A program made the position numbers and the translations under genes. Below the pieces are notes generated by a model. The model saw only the letters and a program-made list of their open reading frames with translations, was not told where the DNA came from and did not search any database. Shown in pieces: positions 15,521 through 25,525 of a stretch of DNA of 64,000 nucleotides. Origin of the DNA: Bacteroidales bacterium CF (lineage in GTDB: Bacteria; Bacteroidota; Bacteroidia; Bacteroidales; UBA932); NCBI GenBank assembly GCA_000473305.1, contig CP006772.1, forward strand, positions 1,860,001 through 1,924,000, written 5' to 3'. Within the stretch, counting starts at the first letter, position 1; every line of letters starts with the position of its first letter.

Positions 15521-17644
15521 ATGCGTCCAAAATTTTCAGAAATAAAATATAACGGAGGGAGTGCTGCTGCGCAGGAGAACTCAACATGGATGACCTCCGA
15601 GCAAATTCCGGTTAAAGGGGTCTACACTGCAAAAGACCTCGAAGGTATGGAACACCTCAACTATGCAGCAGGTATCGCACCTTTCCTCCGTGGCCCTTAC
15701 AGCACAATGTACGTACAGAAACCGTGGACTATCCGTCAATATGCAGGTTTCTCAACAGCAGAGGAGTCAAATGCCTTTTACAGAAGAAACCTTGCTGCCG
15801 GACAAAAGGGTCTCTCTGTTGCTTTTGACCTTGCAACACACAGAGGATACGATGCTGACCACCCTAGGGTTGTCGGCGATGTGGGTAAAGCCGGTGTAAG
15901 TATATGCAGTGTTGAGGACATGAAGGTTCTTTTCGACCAGATTCCTCTCAACAAGATGTCTGTTTCTATGACTATGAACGGTGCAGTTCTTCCTATCCTT
16001 GCATTCTACATTGTAGCCGGTATGGAGCAGGGTGCCAAACTTGAGGAGATGGCCGGAACAATCCAGAATGACATTCTGAAGGAGTTCATGGTAAGAAATA
16101 CATATATCTATCCACCTGAATTCTCAATGAGAATCATCGGTGATATTTTCTCATACACAGCCAAGAACATGCCTAAATTCAACTCTATATCAATCTCCGG
16201 CTACCATATGCAGGAGGCAGGTGCAACTTGCGATATAGAGATGGCTTACACTCTAGCTGACGGTCTTGAGTATCTGAGGACAGGTATTGCTGCAGGTATG
16301 AGTGTTGACCAATTCGCTCCAAGACTCTCTTTCTTCTGGGCTATCGGTATGAACCACTTCATGGAGATTGCCAAGATGAGGGCTGCCCGTATGATATGGG
16401 CAAGGTTGGTTAACCAGTTCTCACCTAAGAACCCTAAATCACTCTCTCTAAGGACACACTGCCAGACTTCAGGTTGGTCACTTACAGAGCAGGATCCATT
16501 CAATAACGTTGCAAGGACTTGCATCGAGGCTATGGGTGCAGCTCTTGGCCATACTCAGTCACTGCATACTAATGCTCTCGATGAGGCTATCGCTCTTCCT
16601 ACAGACTTCTCTGCGCGTATTGCCAGAAATACACAGATCTATATACAGGAGGAGACAAATGTTACTAGGTCCCTCGACCCTTGGGCTGGTTCATATTATG
16701 TTGAGAAACTTACTCAGGAGATTGCAGAACGTGCATGGAGCCACATTGAGGAGGTTGAGAAACTCGGCGGTATGGCAAAAGCTATCGAAACCGGTATTCC
16801 TAAACTCCGTATTGAAGAGGCAGCTGCAAGGAAACAGGCAAGAATTGACTCAGGACTGGATACAATTGTAGGTATTAACAAATACAGGCTGGACAAAGAA
16901 GATCCGCTCGAGATACTTGACGTTGACAACACTAAGGTCAGGGAATCTCAGATTGCAAGACTAAAAGAGTTACGCGCAAACCGCGATGAGGCAAAGGTGA
17001 AGGCATCCCTTGCCGCTATTACAGAAGCTGCGCGCAATAAAACAGGTAATCTTCTTGAACTTGCCATTGAGGCAGCCAAAGTACGTGCAACACTGGGAGA
17101 GATTTCAGATGCATGTGAGGCTGTGGCAGGAAGATATAAAGCAATTATCCGTATGAACACAGGTGTATATTCTAGTGAAGTTAAGAATGACAGCGACTTT
17201 GAAAATGCTAAGAAGCTCGTTGCTGAATTCGCCAAGAAAGAGGGACGTCAACCTCGTATTATGATTGCAAAACTCGGACAGGACGGACACGACCGTGGAG
17301 CAAAGGTTGTAGCAACAGGTTATGCTGACTGCGGCTTTGACGTAGATATGGGTCCTCTGTTCCAGACTCCTGAGGAGGCTGCAAAACAGGCTGTGGAGAA
17401 TGACGTACACGTAGTAGGTGTATCATCCCTTGCAGCTGGTCACAAGACACTGGTACCTCAGATTATAGGAGAGCTGAAGAAGCTTGGCCGTGAAGATATC
17501 ATGGTAATTGTCGGTGGCGTTATCCCTGCACAGGACTATGATGCACTTTACAAGGCCGGTGCTGCTGCCATATTCGGCCCGGGCACATCAGTCTCAGTTG
17601 CCTCAATCAAGCTTATGGAGCTTCTTCTCCAGAAGTTTGAGTAA
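15521..17644 (+). CDS. mutB: Methylmalonyl-CoA mutase, large subunit
   Basis: The 707-residue catalytic chain. The N-terminal TIM barrel has the substrate-binding [16 protein letters not shown] and the conserved [12 protein letters not shown]. The C-terminal cobalamin domain starts near residue 575 and has [13 protein letters not shown], with His590 as the lower axial ligand of B12, followed by [11 protein letters not shown]. Length and motifs are complete, so it should be active with MutA. It is the last gene of the operon; a strong intrinsic terminator follows 17 bp after the stop. Confidence 0.97.
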   Translation: MRPKFSEIKYNGGSAAAQENSTWMTSEQIPVKGVYTAKDLEGMEHLNYAAGIAPFLRGPYSTMYVQKPWTIRQYAGFSTAEESNAFYRRNLAAGQKGLSVAFDLATHRGYDADHPRVVGDVGKAGVSICSVEDMKVLFDQIPLNKMSVSMTMNGAVLPILAFYIVAGMEQGAKLEEMAGTIQNDILKEFMVRNTYIYPPEFSMRIIGDIFSYTAKNMPKFNSISISGYHMQEAGATCDIEMAYTLADGLEYLRTGIAAGMSVDQFAPRLSFFWAIGMNHFMEIAKMRAARMIWARLVNQFSPKNPKSLSLRTHCQTSGWSLTEQDPFNNVARTCIEAMGAALGHTQSLHTNALDEAIALPTDFSARIARNTQIYIQEETNVTRSLDPWAGSYYVEKLTQEIAERAWSHIEEVEKLGGMAKAIETGIPKLRIEEAAARKQARIDSGLDTIVGINKYRLDKEDPLEILDVDNTKVRESQIARLKELRANRDEAKVKASLAAITEAARNKTGNLLELAIEAAKVRATLGEISDACEAVAGRYKAIIRMNTGVYSSEVKNDSDFENAKKLVAEFAKKEGRQPRIMIAKLGQDGHDRGAKVVATGYADCGFDVDMGPLFQTPEEAAKQAVENDVHVVGVSSLAAGHKTLVPQIIGELKKLGREDIMVIVGGVIPAQDYDALYKAGAAAIFGPGTSVSVASIKLMELLLQKFE

Positions 17645-17660
17645 TCCGTTTAAATAGACT

Positions 17661-17702
17661 AAAGGTCGCCTGAAATATTTGTTCCGGCGACCTTTATTTT
17701 TA
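17661..17702 (+). terminator. Intrinsic terminator after mutB
   Basis: AAAGGTCGCC (17661-17670) pairs perfectly with GGCGACCTTT (17686-17695) across a 15-nt loop and is followed by ATTTTT. It ends the mutAB operon. Confidence 0.9.
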
Positions 17703-17720
17703 AAAGAGAGATCTGTACTT

Positions 17721-18518
17721 ATGAAGAATAAGCTTGCTGCAATCGCAATACCGCTCTATTATACCAATCTCGGCAAATTGGACAGGCTGAGCATCTCTCG
17801 CTGCTTTGAGCTGTGGAGAGATAAGTTTGACATATACTTTGTCAAACCTGAGAGTCTTGATATTTCAGAAGTGCCTCAGGAGTATCACTGTGCAGAAACA
17901 ATCTCTTTTGCAGACTCATATTTTTCAGATATCAAGGGTTACAACCGGCTGATGTTGTCGGCAGATTTCTACGGGAAATTTCTTGATTATGAATATGTTT
18001 TCATATATCAGACAGATGGCTATGCCTTTAAAGACGAACTTGAAGATTGGTGCAGAAAAGGTTATGACTATATCGGTGCACCATGGATTCCATCACCCAA
18101 GCCATTCCCAAATTTAGACAAGGCATTTGTAAAAATAAGGCGGATAATCAATAAATGGCAGGCAAAACCTGACAGGTCAGAGTTGTATTATCAGGTAGGA
18201 AATGGCGGTGTATCACTGAGAAAAAGCTCTGTTTTTTACAATACAGCACTCTCGGACAAAGAGAATATCGACCTATATATATCCAGATTGGGTGACAGTT
18301 CTTTGTTCAACGAGGATGTATATTGGTTCCGCGCTCCCGGAAGTGGAACTGACGGAAAGCTACACAAGCCTGAATGCATGGAGGCTCTCTCCTTTGCATT
18401 TGATATGAATCCGGGTGAATGTCTCCGTCTTAACAACGGGCAACTTCCATTTTGTTGCCATGGTTTCTCAAAACCAAAATTTCAGAAATTCTGGAAGAGA
18501 TTTATCGATCTCACTTGA
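17721..18518 (+). CDS. DUF5672 family protein, possible glycosyltransferase
   Basis: A 265-residue cytoplasmic protein starting MKNKLAAIAIPLYY. An earlier possible start at 17679 lies inside the mutB terminator and was rejected. Features typical of DUF5672 are the N-terminal strand AIAIPLYY, the centre YEYVFIYQTDGYAF with a D-x-D-like acidic region, YDYIGAPWIP, and GNGGVSLRKSS. Members often sit in glycan loci and look like glycosyltransferases, but an enzymatic role is not shown here. It overlaps the convergent serine hydrolase gene by 8 bp. Confidence 0.75.
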   Translation: MKNKLAAIAIPLYYTNLGKLDRLSISRCFELWRDKFDIYFVKPESLDISEVPQEYHCAETISFADSYFSDIKGYNRLMLSADFYGKFLDYEYVFIYQTDGYAFKDELEDWCRKGYDYIGAPWIPSPKPFPNLDKAFVKIRRIINKWQAKPDRSELYYQVGNGGVSLRKSSVFYNTALSDKENIDLYISRLGDSSLFNEDVYWFRAPGSGTDGKLHKPECMEALSFAFDMNPGECLRLNNGQLPFCCHGFSKPKFQKFWKRFIDLT

Positions 18519-20085
18519 CTCTCTTAAAATCAAGATCCTGGAAATCGTAACTGAAATCTGTCTCCGGAGAGATGGCTTTCATAACAAACCCGTTGGGATT
18601 TCCCTCAAAATCCTTGCTGAAATTAATGAATGCATCTGCATCAAAGCTTCTCTCATCCCATTTTACAACAAATGTATTGTCTATGTAATAGTAGAGTGTG
18701 CCCTTTAACAAAGGTGACATCTCTGAAGAGAATCTGAGTGCACCATTCTCGAGAGTGATATTTACATTGCCGAACCAACTGTCCTTGTATTTGCCGGCAT
18801 ATCTCCTGAGCATCACCTCTCCGGGAGCGAACTTTGAAGAGTTTGCAACTCTCGTCCAAACCTTGCTTACCACGCCCTGCGCTTCTGAAAGATTTGAGAC
18901 AAGCGCTTCCAGTGTCTCTTTCAATCTGTCTTTGCCATAAACACCTATATAGCTGTCTTTTATGGTATTTGTTATAGCTACGAAGGCTCCTGTAGCCTGT
19001 TGGTTTGTCAGTACAATTATACCCAGCTTGAGTTCCGGAATCATTGTAACCTGTGTCACGACTCCTGCCAATCCACCTGTATGTGACACCTGCATATATC
19101 CGTCAAGGTCATTCACCCGCCAGCCTAATGCATATGCCGAGAAGTTAGTTTTATAGCCGAAACTTCCTCCCGGTATTATTGTCTGTGGAGACCACATCTC
19201 CTTTGCGACTTTCTGTGAGAAGATCCTCTTTGAGAGATTCTCCCCGTACTTACCACCGTTGAGCTGCATCATAACCCATTTGCTCAGGTCGCTGACACTG
19301 CTGAAGATACCGCCGGCTGCATTCCCGACCGGAGTAAAGCTCATCGGAACTCGCTGCAAGGTTCCCTCTACCTTCACATGAGCATCAATTATGTTACTCT
19401 TCTCCTTAATCCTTTTGTAGCAGGCAGCACTCCTCTTCATACCAAGCGGAAGCATAATGCGACTCTCTACAAATTCATCCCAGCTCATCCCGGAAGCCCT
19501 TGCAACAACCTCACCGGCAACAAGATACATAAGGTTGTCGTAATCATATTTTGTCCTGAACGATGAGACGGGTTTGAGGTATCTCATATTGTAAATAATA
19601 TCCTTCAGGGTGAAATATGAGCCGTCAGGCCACAGCATAAGGTCTCCGGCCCCCAGACCGAGACCGCTCCTGTGTGTAAGAAGGTCCTTTACTGTAAACT
19701 CGTTTGTCACATAAGGGTCATATAGCTTGAACTCAGGAATAATCTCTGTTACGCGTGTTTCCCATGTTATCTTACCCTCATCGACAAGTATAGCAAGGGC
19801 TGCAGCTGTAAATGCCTTGCTGTTTGATGCTATTGCAAAAAGGGTGTTCTCATCTGTCTTCTCCTTCGTTACTATTGATGAGACTCCATAACCTTTCATG
19901 TGTACTATTCTGTCATCTTTTACAACGGCAACTGCGATTCCAGGCACATTGAAAGCTTGCATGGTCTTCTGAACCAGATTGTCTATATCGTTAGAGGTGA
20001 TTCCCTGTGCTAAAAGATTTAAGCTAAAAAACAGCACGATAGCTGCTGTTAGAAACAGTCTGGAAATATATTGAAAGCTTTTCAT
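18511..20085 (-). CDS. Serine hydrolase, beta-lactamase/class C-like, with DUF3471-type C-terminus
   Basis: A 524-residue exported protein (signal peptide through FSLNLLAQG). The penicillin-binding-like fold has the nucleophile motif SNSK (in FAIASNSKAFTAA, about residue 92-95), YDN for the YxN motif, and HTGG for the KTG-like box. The domain ends near residue 380. The C-terminal region (KYKDSWFGNVNITLENG...) resembles DUF3471. It probably acts on peptides or esters in the periplasm; true beta-lactamase activity is not implied. It is a single-gene unit divergent from the DUF456 gene. Confidence 0.88.
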   Translation of the reverse strand: MKSFQYISRLFLTAAIVLFFSLNLLAQGITSNDIDNLVQKTMQAFNVPGIAVAVVKDDRIVHMKGYGVSSIVTKEKTDENTLFAIASNSKAFTAAALAILVDEGKITWETRVTEIIPEFKLYDPYVTNEFTVKDLLTHRSGLGLGAGDLMLWPDGSYFTLKDIIYNMRYLKPVSSFRTKYDYDNLMYLVAGEVVARASGMSWDEFVESRIMLPLGMKRSAACYKRIKEKSNIIDAHVKVEGTLQRVPMSFTPVGNAAGGIFSSVSDLSKWVMMQLNGGKYGENLSKRIFSQKVAKEMWSPQTIIPGGSFGYKTNFSAYALGWRVNDLDGYMQVSHTGGLAGVVTQVTMIPELKLGIIVLTNQQATGAFVAITNTIKDSYIGVYGKDRLKETLEALVSNLSEAQGVVSKVWTRVANSSKFAPGEVMLRRYAGKYKDSWFGNVNITLENGALRFSSEMSPLLKGTLYYYIDNTFVVKWDERSFDADAFINFSKDFEGNPNGFVMKAISPETDFSYDFQDLDFKRVK

Positions 20086-20147
20086 AATTGAGGATTTAGT
20101 AACTGCAAGTTAGGAAAATTTGTTTAAATTCGCGTAAACAGCTTTTC

Positions 20148-20651
20148 ATGGATACAATTTTAATCATACTGGGCTTTTTCTTTGCATTTGGAGGGATTTT
20201 AGGATGTTTCCTGCCAGTTATACCCGGGCCTCCTCTCTCTTTCATCGCACTCCTTCTGGTTCACTTTACAAAAAGTGCTGATCTGAGCAGCAGTTTACTG
20301 CTTACGATGGCTGTACTTACAATTGTCGTTACAGTCCTTGACTATGTTATTCCCGCCTGGGGCACAAAAAAGTTCGGAGGCACAAAATATGGCACATGGG
20401 GTGCAACCATAGGATTGATAATAGGATTTTTCCTCGGCCCTATAGGTATTATAGCCGGTCCGTTCCTCGGAGCGGTCCTCGGTGAGATGCTGGGAGGTTC
20501 ATCCGGCAGCAGGGCACTTAGAGCCGGGCTGGGCTCCTTCTTTGGATTCCTGATGGGTGTAGGGCTAAAACTTGTGGTTTCAGGAATTATGCTCTTCTAC
20601 TACTTTAAGTTCTCTCTCCCTGTGATTAAGCAGCTTATATCATCTCTCTGA
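20148..20651 (+). CDS. DUF456 family membrane protein
   Basis: A 167-residue integral membrane protein with about four to five hydrophobic segments and Gly-rich helices (WGATIGLIIGFFLGPIGIIAGPFLGAVLGE), the hallmark of DUF456. Its function is unknown in the family. The pattern of two glycine-zipper-like repeats suggests tight helix packing. Its 3' end overlaps the convergent nnrD by 17 bp. Confidence 0.85.
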   Translation: MDTILIILGFFFAFGGILGCFLPVIPGPPLSFIALLLVHFTKSADLSSSLLLTMAVLTIVVTVLDYVIPAWGTKKFGGTKYGTWGATIGLIIGFFLGPIGIIAGPFLGAVLGEMLGGSSGSRALRAGLGSFFGFLMGVGLKLVVSGIMLFYYFKFSLPVIKQLISSL

Positions 20652-21495
20652 AAGCATCCGGGAGATATTCTATCAAGTCACCCGATATCAGGGAGGTATC
20701 TCCTATATCCTCAGCTGCCATATCTCCTGCCAGTCCGTGCAGATATACACCTATACAGGCTGCCTCTGCCAGAGGATAACCCTGTGCGAGAAGAGCCAGC
20801 AACACTCCTGTAAGGACATCGCCGCTTCCTGCTGTTGCCATTCCAGGATTACCGGTAGTATTCACATAATAGCCACCATCAGGAGTGGTAATGGTCGTCC
20901 CAGCCCCTTTAAGAACTACAACAGCCGAATAGTTACGAGAGAACTCAGACTGGAGTCTTCTTCGGTTCTTTTCGGTGACATCCTCTCCAGTCAATCTGGA
21001 AAACTCCATTTTATGAGGTGTAAAAATAGTACCCGGTGGTAAAAGCGGAAGCAGCTCCCTGTTCTTTGCAATAATATTGATTGCATCGGCATCAATTATC
21101 AGGTTTACCGGCCTGGACCTCAATAAAACCTCCATTGCCCTTACTGTCTCAGGATTTGTGCCCAACCCGGGGCCTACGGCTACGGCGTCATATCTCTCCA
21201 GTGGAGGAGACGCTGAGAAGAAACTGTGAGACGGATCAACACTGCACATCACTTCAGGAGCTGAAACCTGCATAATCTGATAACCGCACGAAGGCACGTG
21301 CGTTGTCAACAATCCTACGCCGGATCTCATGCATGCCTTCGAAGCCAGTATCGCGGCCCCCATCATCCCATAAGAGCCCCCGATAAGCATTGCGTGTCCG
21401 TAATCACCCTTGTGGGAGTCTGCTTTTCGCCGTCTCATAAGACTCCTGATATATTCAGAGGTCATATGTTCACTATTGGCTGATTTTGTTTCCAT
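20635..21495 (-). CDS. nnrD: ADP-dependent NAD(P)H-hydrate dehydratase
   Basis: A 286-residue cytoplasmic ribokinase-like enzyme that repairs hydrated NAD(P)H. Family motifs are GDYGHAMLIGGSYGMMGA (about 30-47), AVGPGLGT, the kinase-like FTPHKMEFSRLTG, and the catalytic GNPGMATAGSGDVLTG. Only the dehydratase domain is present. The epimerase (NnrE) domain, fused in many bacteria, is missing here and may be encoded elsewhere. It diverges from the Ca2+ ATPase gene across 63 bp. Confidence 0.92.
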   Translation of the reverse strand: METKSANSEHMTSEYIRSLMRRRKADSHKGDYGHAMLIGGSYGMMGAAILASKACMRSGVGLLTTHVPSCGYQIMQVSAPEVMCSVDPSHSFFSASPPLERYDAVAVGPGLGTNPETVRAMEVLLRSRPVNLIIDADAINIIAKNRELLPLLPPGTIFTPHKMEFSRLTGEDVTEKNRRRLQSEFSRNYSAVVVLKGAGTTITTPDGGYYVNTTGNPGMATAGSGDVLTGVLLALLAQGYPLAEAACIGVYLHGLAGDMAAEDIGDTSLISGDLIEYLPDAFREMI

Positions 21496-21529
21496 AATAC
21501 AATATTACGTCAAATATGTGATTTTTCTC

Positions 21530-21537
21530 TATTTTTG
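21530..21537 (+). promoter_or_regulatory. Candidate -7 box for the Ca2+ ATPase gene
   Basis: TATTTTTG fits TAnnTTTG and lies 21 bp before the ATPase start. No convincing -33 element is seen. Confidence 0.4.
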
Positions 21538-21558
21538 GGGCCAAGAAAATAATTTAGA

Positions 21559-24228
21559 ATGGCACTCAATTACTACAATATTGACCAGGAGGAGGTTCTC
21601 CGTGAATTTAACGTCAATCCGGCATCAGGATTGTCTTCTGATGAGGCAGCAAAAAGATTAGGCACATACGGGTATAATCAGCTTTTGTCAAGGAAGAGAA
21701 AGAGCTTTGTAAAGATGTTCCTTGACCAGTTCAAGAGCTTTATGATCGTAATACTTCTTTTAGCCGCAATTATTTCCGGGATAACAGGCATTATTGACGG
21801 CGAGGGTCTTCTTGACACTTTTGTTATTCTTGGAATTTTAATCGTGAATGCCCTGATAGGCGCAACGCAGGAGATGAAAGCGGAGAACTCGCTGGAGGCT
21901 CTTCAGAATCTAAGTGCACCTATGACAAAAGTCTGCAGAAACGGAAAGGTCGTTGAAGTTGCCACTAAGGAGCTTGTGCCCGGAGACATTGTAGTTATTG
22001 AGACCGGAGACATTGTACCTGCAGATCTCAGATTATTGGAGACATTCAACCTTAAGATCCAGGAATCTGCTATGACCGGTGAATCTCTTCCCGTGGAGAA
22101 ACAGACAGAGAGGCTTTACGAGGAGAATATATCGCTAGGTGACAGAACCAACATGGCCTTTACAAGCGGAATTGTGACCTTCGGCAGAGGTCGCGGCGTT
22201 GTTGTGGCTACAGCCATGAAGACAGAGGTGGGCAAGATTGCCAGTATGATACAGCAGACTGAGGATACAGAGACTCCGATGAAGCTGCGTCTTGAACAGC
22301 TCGGAAAATATCTCGGTATTGCAGCCCTTGCAATCTGCGGGGTAATTTTTCTTGTAGGCATTCTATACAGCAATCCTGTCCTTGATATGTTCATGACGGC
22401 CGTCAGTCTTGCTGTTGCAGCAATACCTGAAGGATTACCGGCGATTTCGACTGTTGTGCTTGCCATAGGGGTGCAAAGGCTGGTAAGGAAAAATGCAATA
22501 ATCCGCACACTGCCCTCTGTCGAGACTCTGGGAAGTGCCACTGTTATATGCTCTGACAAAACAGGAACTCTCACACAGAACAGGATGACAGTTGTGAATA
22601 TTTTCACAGATAATAGAAGCACCCGGATTGACAATATTGAGAAAGAGTATCAGCTGACAGAGAGTGAACATAGACTGATTAAAGGAGCTGTGCTCTGCTC
22701 GGATGCTCATCTGAGCCGTGATGAAGAGGGGCATTTCAAGACTACCGGAGATCCGACTGAGACAGCCTTAATTGATGCCGGTGTCAGATTTTCAGTTGAC
22801 AAGAATCATCTTGAGACAGGTGAACAGAGGGTCGGAGAGATACCTTTTGACTCTGAGAGAAAGAGAATGACCACAATAAACAAGATTGGTGATGGTCAAT
22901 ATGTAATCAATGTAAAGGGTGGTCTTGATGAGGTGATGAGTGTCTGCTCAAGAATATACGATAACGGGAATATAAGGGAGCTCTCTGAAGGTGATCGCGA
23001 AGGAATTAACACAATAAACAGGCATATGGCAGAATCTGCACTAAGGGTGCTTGCTATTGCCTATAACGTTATAAGTGAAGTCCCTTCGGTTGTCAGTGTT
23101 GAGGCCATAGAGAATGACCTGATATTCGTAGGGCTTATTGGAATGATTGATCCGGCGAGACCGGAGGTCATAGATGCTGTCAGGAAGTGCAAGGAGGCAG
23201 GAATAAGGCCGGTAATGATTACAGGAGATCATAAGATAACAGCGGTTGCCATTGCCGGAGAGATAGGTATTTATAATGAGGGTGATAAAGCTGTCACCGG
23301 AGTGGAGATTGAAAAAATGTCCGATGACGAACTGTTCGGCCAGGTCCGCAAGATATCAGTGTATGCAAGAGTTGCTCCTGAACATAAAGTAAGGATTGTT
23401 AAAGCCTGGCAGAGACATGGAGAGACTGTTGCCATGACAGGTGATGGTGTTAATGATGCTCCGGCACTGAAGCAGGCGGATATCGGAGCGGCAATGGGTA
23501 TTGTGGGAACAGATGTGGCAAAGGACGCGTCTGACATGATACTTACAGATGATAATTTTGCGACTATTGTATCCGCTGTTGAGGAGGGAAGGCGAATCTA
23601 CGCAAACATACTGAAAGCCATCCAGTTCCTTCTCTCCACAAATATAGGAGAGATACTTCTCCTGCTTATAACCTCTATTTTCAACTGGGGGACACCTCTT
23701 CTTCCGATACAGATACTTTGGGTGAATCTGGTTACAGACAGCCTTCCGGCACTCGCTCTGAGTGTAGACCCGGCTGAACCTGACGCAATGAAGAAAAAAC
23801 CCCGAAACTCCAAAGCGGGATTCCTCACAAAAGGGATGATCTGGAGAATTTTATACCAAGGTGCTCTCCTAGGTCTGATTCCTCTTGTAGCATACCGCGT
23901 GGGAGTCAGGGATGGAGGTGAGTCGTTGGGACGTACAATGGCATTTGCCTCCCTTGTGTTTGCACAATTGATGCATGTAAGAAACCTCCATTCAAACACT
24001 TTGTCATCATTCAGGACAAACCCTATGAAGAACAAACCGCTGATAGGGGCAATTTTTGCCTCTGCCGGGTTGATGCTTATGGTTCTGCTTATCCATCCTT
24101 TCAGAGTGGCATTCAAACTCTCGCTGATGGATAGTCACCACTGGTATCTTGTGTTGGCACTTTCAGTGATTCCTATAATTGTTGTTGAGCTCTTTAAGCT
24201 TTTAGGAATTAACGGAAGAAGGGATTAA
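21559..24228 (+). CDS. Calcium-translocating P-type ATPase (SERCA-like, P2)
   Basis: A complete 889-residue P2-type cation pump of the inner membrane. The actuator motif TGES is at 173-176, the phosphorylation motif SDKTGTLTQN has Asp333, and the hinge is MTGDGVNDAPALKQADIG. Transmembrane helix 4 reads AAIPEGLPA (Pro290-Glu291) and helix 6 has NLVTD (Asn723, Asp727), matching the Ca2+-coordinating residues of SERCA site II. It therefore probably exports Ca2+. A second related ATPase lies at the end of the window. The 3' end overlaps the convergent hemerythrin gene by 4 bp. Confidence 0.93.
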   Translation: MALNYYNIDQEEVLREFNVNPASGLSSDEAAKRLGTYGYNQLLSRKRKSFVKMFLDQFKSFMIVILLLAAIISGITGIIDGEGLLDTFVILGILIVNALIGATQEMKAENSLEALQNLSAPMTKVCRNGKVVEVATKELVPGDIVVIETGDIVPADLRLLETFNLKIQESAMTGESLPVEKQTERLYEENISLGDRTNMAFTSGIVTFGRGRGVVVATAMKTEVGKIASMIQQTEDTETPMKLRLEQLGKYLGIAALAICGVIFLVGILYSNPVLDMFMTAVSLAVAAIPEGLPAISTVVLAIGVQRLVRKNAIIRTLPSVETLGSATVICSDKTGTLTQNRMTVVNIFTDNRSTRIDNIEKEYQLTESEHRLIKGAVLCSDAHLSRDEEGHFKTTGDPTETALIDAGVRFSVDKNHLETGEQRVGEIPFDSERKRMTTINKIGDGQYVINVKGGLDEVMSVCSRIYDNGNIRELSEGDREGINTINRHMAESALRVLAIAYNVISEVPSVVSVEAIENDLIFVGLIGMIDPARPEVIDAVRKCKEAGIRPVMITGDHKITAVAIAGEIGIYNEGDKAVTGVEIEKMSDDELFGQVRKISVYARVAPEHKVRIVKAWQRHGETVAMTGDGVNDAPALKQADIGAAMGIVGTDVAKDASDMILTDDNFATIVSAVEEGRRIYANILKAIQFLLSTNIGEILLLLITSIFNWGTPLLPIQILWVNLVTDSLPALALSVDPAEPDAMKKKPRNSKAGFLTKGMIWRILYQGALLGLIPLVAYRVGVRDGGESLGRTMAFASLVFAQLMHVRNLHSNTLSSFRTNPMKNKPLIGAIFASAGLMLMVLLIHPFRVAFKLSLMDSHHWYLVLALSVIPIIVVELFKLLGINGRRD

Positions 24229-24659
24229 TAGTCGACTTTGTAGTCATTATCTGACTTAAAGTTTTCATACTCCACATCCTTCCTCATAATATGGAAGTTC
24301 CACCACTCATACAGGAAGTTCAGAACGACCTGCGGAGAGGGAGGTGTGCTGCTCATAAGATTTACATTGAACATCGCCACCTTATATATGTAGTCTCTAT
24401 GAAAACCTACATGCTGCTCATAGTTCGGATATGAGAGGTTAAGCATATAGTTTTCCTCACGTTGAAAGTGCCTTAAGCTGTAATCTGTCATCTCAGAGAG
24501 TACCCTTGCAAATTCAGATGATGTGAAATGATCTCCTTCAAGAAGATCTATAAGTTGATTGTATATGTCGATTATATGTTTATGATCGTTGTCTATCTCT
24601 TTGTTTCCAATTGAATGTGAATTTCCCCACACAATCTTTTTATTCTTTTCCATATTCAT
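24225..24659 (-). CDS. Bacteriohemerythrin
   Basis: A 144-residue single-domain hemerythrin, a di-iron O2-binding four-helix protein. Ligand motifs are visible in order: His in WGNSHSIG, HKHIID, HFQREENYM (HxxxE) and YEQHVGFHRDY (HxxxH), with the last acidic ligand in the FNVNL..MRKDVEYEN region. It may bind, carry or sense O2 or NO. It is the last gene of the minus-strand hydrogenase-phosphatase set and overlaps the upstream SMP-30-like gene by 20 bp, so it is probably co-transcribed. This is notable because [FeFe] hydrogenases are O2-sensitive. Confidence 0.9.
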   Translation of the reverse strand: MNMEKNKKIVWGNSHSIGNKEIDNDHKHIIDIYNQLIDLLEGDHFTSSEFARVLSEMTDYSLRHFQREENYMLNLSYPNYEQHVGFHRDYIYKVAMFNVNLMSSTPPSPQVVLNFLYEWWNFHIMRKDVEYENFKSDNDYKVDY

Positions 24660-25524
24660 TATAATTTATTCTAAAATATTCAAAACATCCTCTGTCTGCC
24701 ATTGTAACGAAGGCTTCCACCTTTTTTCCCTTTATTTTCAATGCTATGTTAGAACAGAGTTTTCCCTTCAATGGTATCTCTTTAAGTAATTTCCCTTTTG
24801 GTGAGAGTATGACTACTGACCCTTTTCCGTGCCTTGTTACAAAAAGGTTGCCCCATTTATCGCAACGCATCCCATCCATACCAAAATCGTCGAATTTTAT
24901 GAATTGACTCTTGTTGGCGACAGCACCGGCAGGTGTTATGTCGTATCTCCATATTACCCTACTCACAGATTCGTTTACATATAAAGTTTTGCCGTCGGGA
25001 CTCACCTCTATACCGTTTGTAGTTCCCATATTCTCCTCTAAAAGGTGCACCCCGCCTTTTCTGTCCACCATCCACAGTTTTCCTGTGGACTCTTTCCAAT
25101 TTGGATCACTTGCGTAAATTATCTCTGTTACAGGAGAAATAGCAATGTCATTTGGCTGATTCATTGAAGACTCATGTGCAAACGCCACTATCTCTTTTGT
25201 CATTGGATTTACCTTGAGGATATTATGGTTGGTATAATCGGCAATATACATATTTCCTGCTTTGTCAAACACTATACCGTTCCCGACCGATCCCTCTGGA
25301 AGTCGTACATATAAAGAGGCTTTCCCTGAAATATCCACAGCTCCGATGGTTCCCTGCTCAGAAAAATTGACGGCATACAATACACCTTTTTTATCGAAAG
25401 ATGGTCCTTCAATTCCTTTAGTAAATGTCCATTCTGGAAGAAGGTCCTTTACCTCCTGAGCAAAAGAGGGTGTGCTCAAAGTGAACACAAATACCATAAA
25501 TGGGATATATTTCATTTTAAACAT
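24640..25524 (-). CDS. SMP-30/gluconolactonase-like exported beta-propeller protein
   Basis: A 294-residue protein with a signal peptide (IPFMVFVFTLSTPSFAQ), so it is periplasmic. The sequence shows six-bladed propeller repeats of the SMP-30/NHL type: GVLYAVNFSEQGTIGAVD, NGIVFDKAGNMYIADYTNHNI, TNGIEVSPDGKTLYVNES and MDGMRCDKWGNLFVTRHGKG. Acidic residues at the usual metal positions are kept, so lactonase or sugar-lactone hydrolase activity is possible but unproven. Starts at 25524 or 25515 are both reasonable. It is 1 bp after the SpoIIE-type phosphatase and overlaps the hemerythrin gene. Confidence 0.8.
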   Translation of the reverse strand: MFKMKYIPFMVFVFTLSTPSFAQEVKDLLPEWTFTKGIEGPSFDKKGVLYAVNFSEQGTIGAVDISGKASLYVRLPEGSVGNGIVFDKAGNMYIADYTNHNILKVNPMTKEIVAFAHESSMNQPNDIAISPVTEIIYASDPNWKESTGKLWMVDRKGGVHLLEENMGTTNGIEVSPDGKTLYVNESVSRVIWRYDITPAGAVANKSQFIKFDDFGMDGMRCDKWGNLFVTRHGKGSVVILSPKGKLLKEIPLKGKLCSNIALKIKGKKVEAFVTMADRGCFEYFRINYNEYGKE

Positions 25525-25525
25525 A

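Noticed and set aside
17679-17720. Earlier start for the DUF5672 gene
   Set aside because: It lies inside the mutB terminator hairpin.
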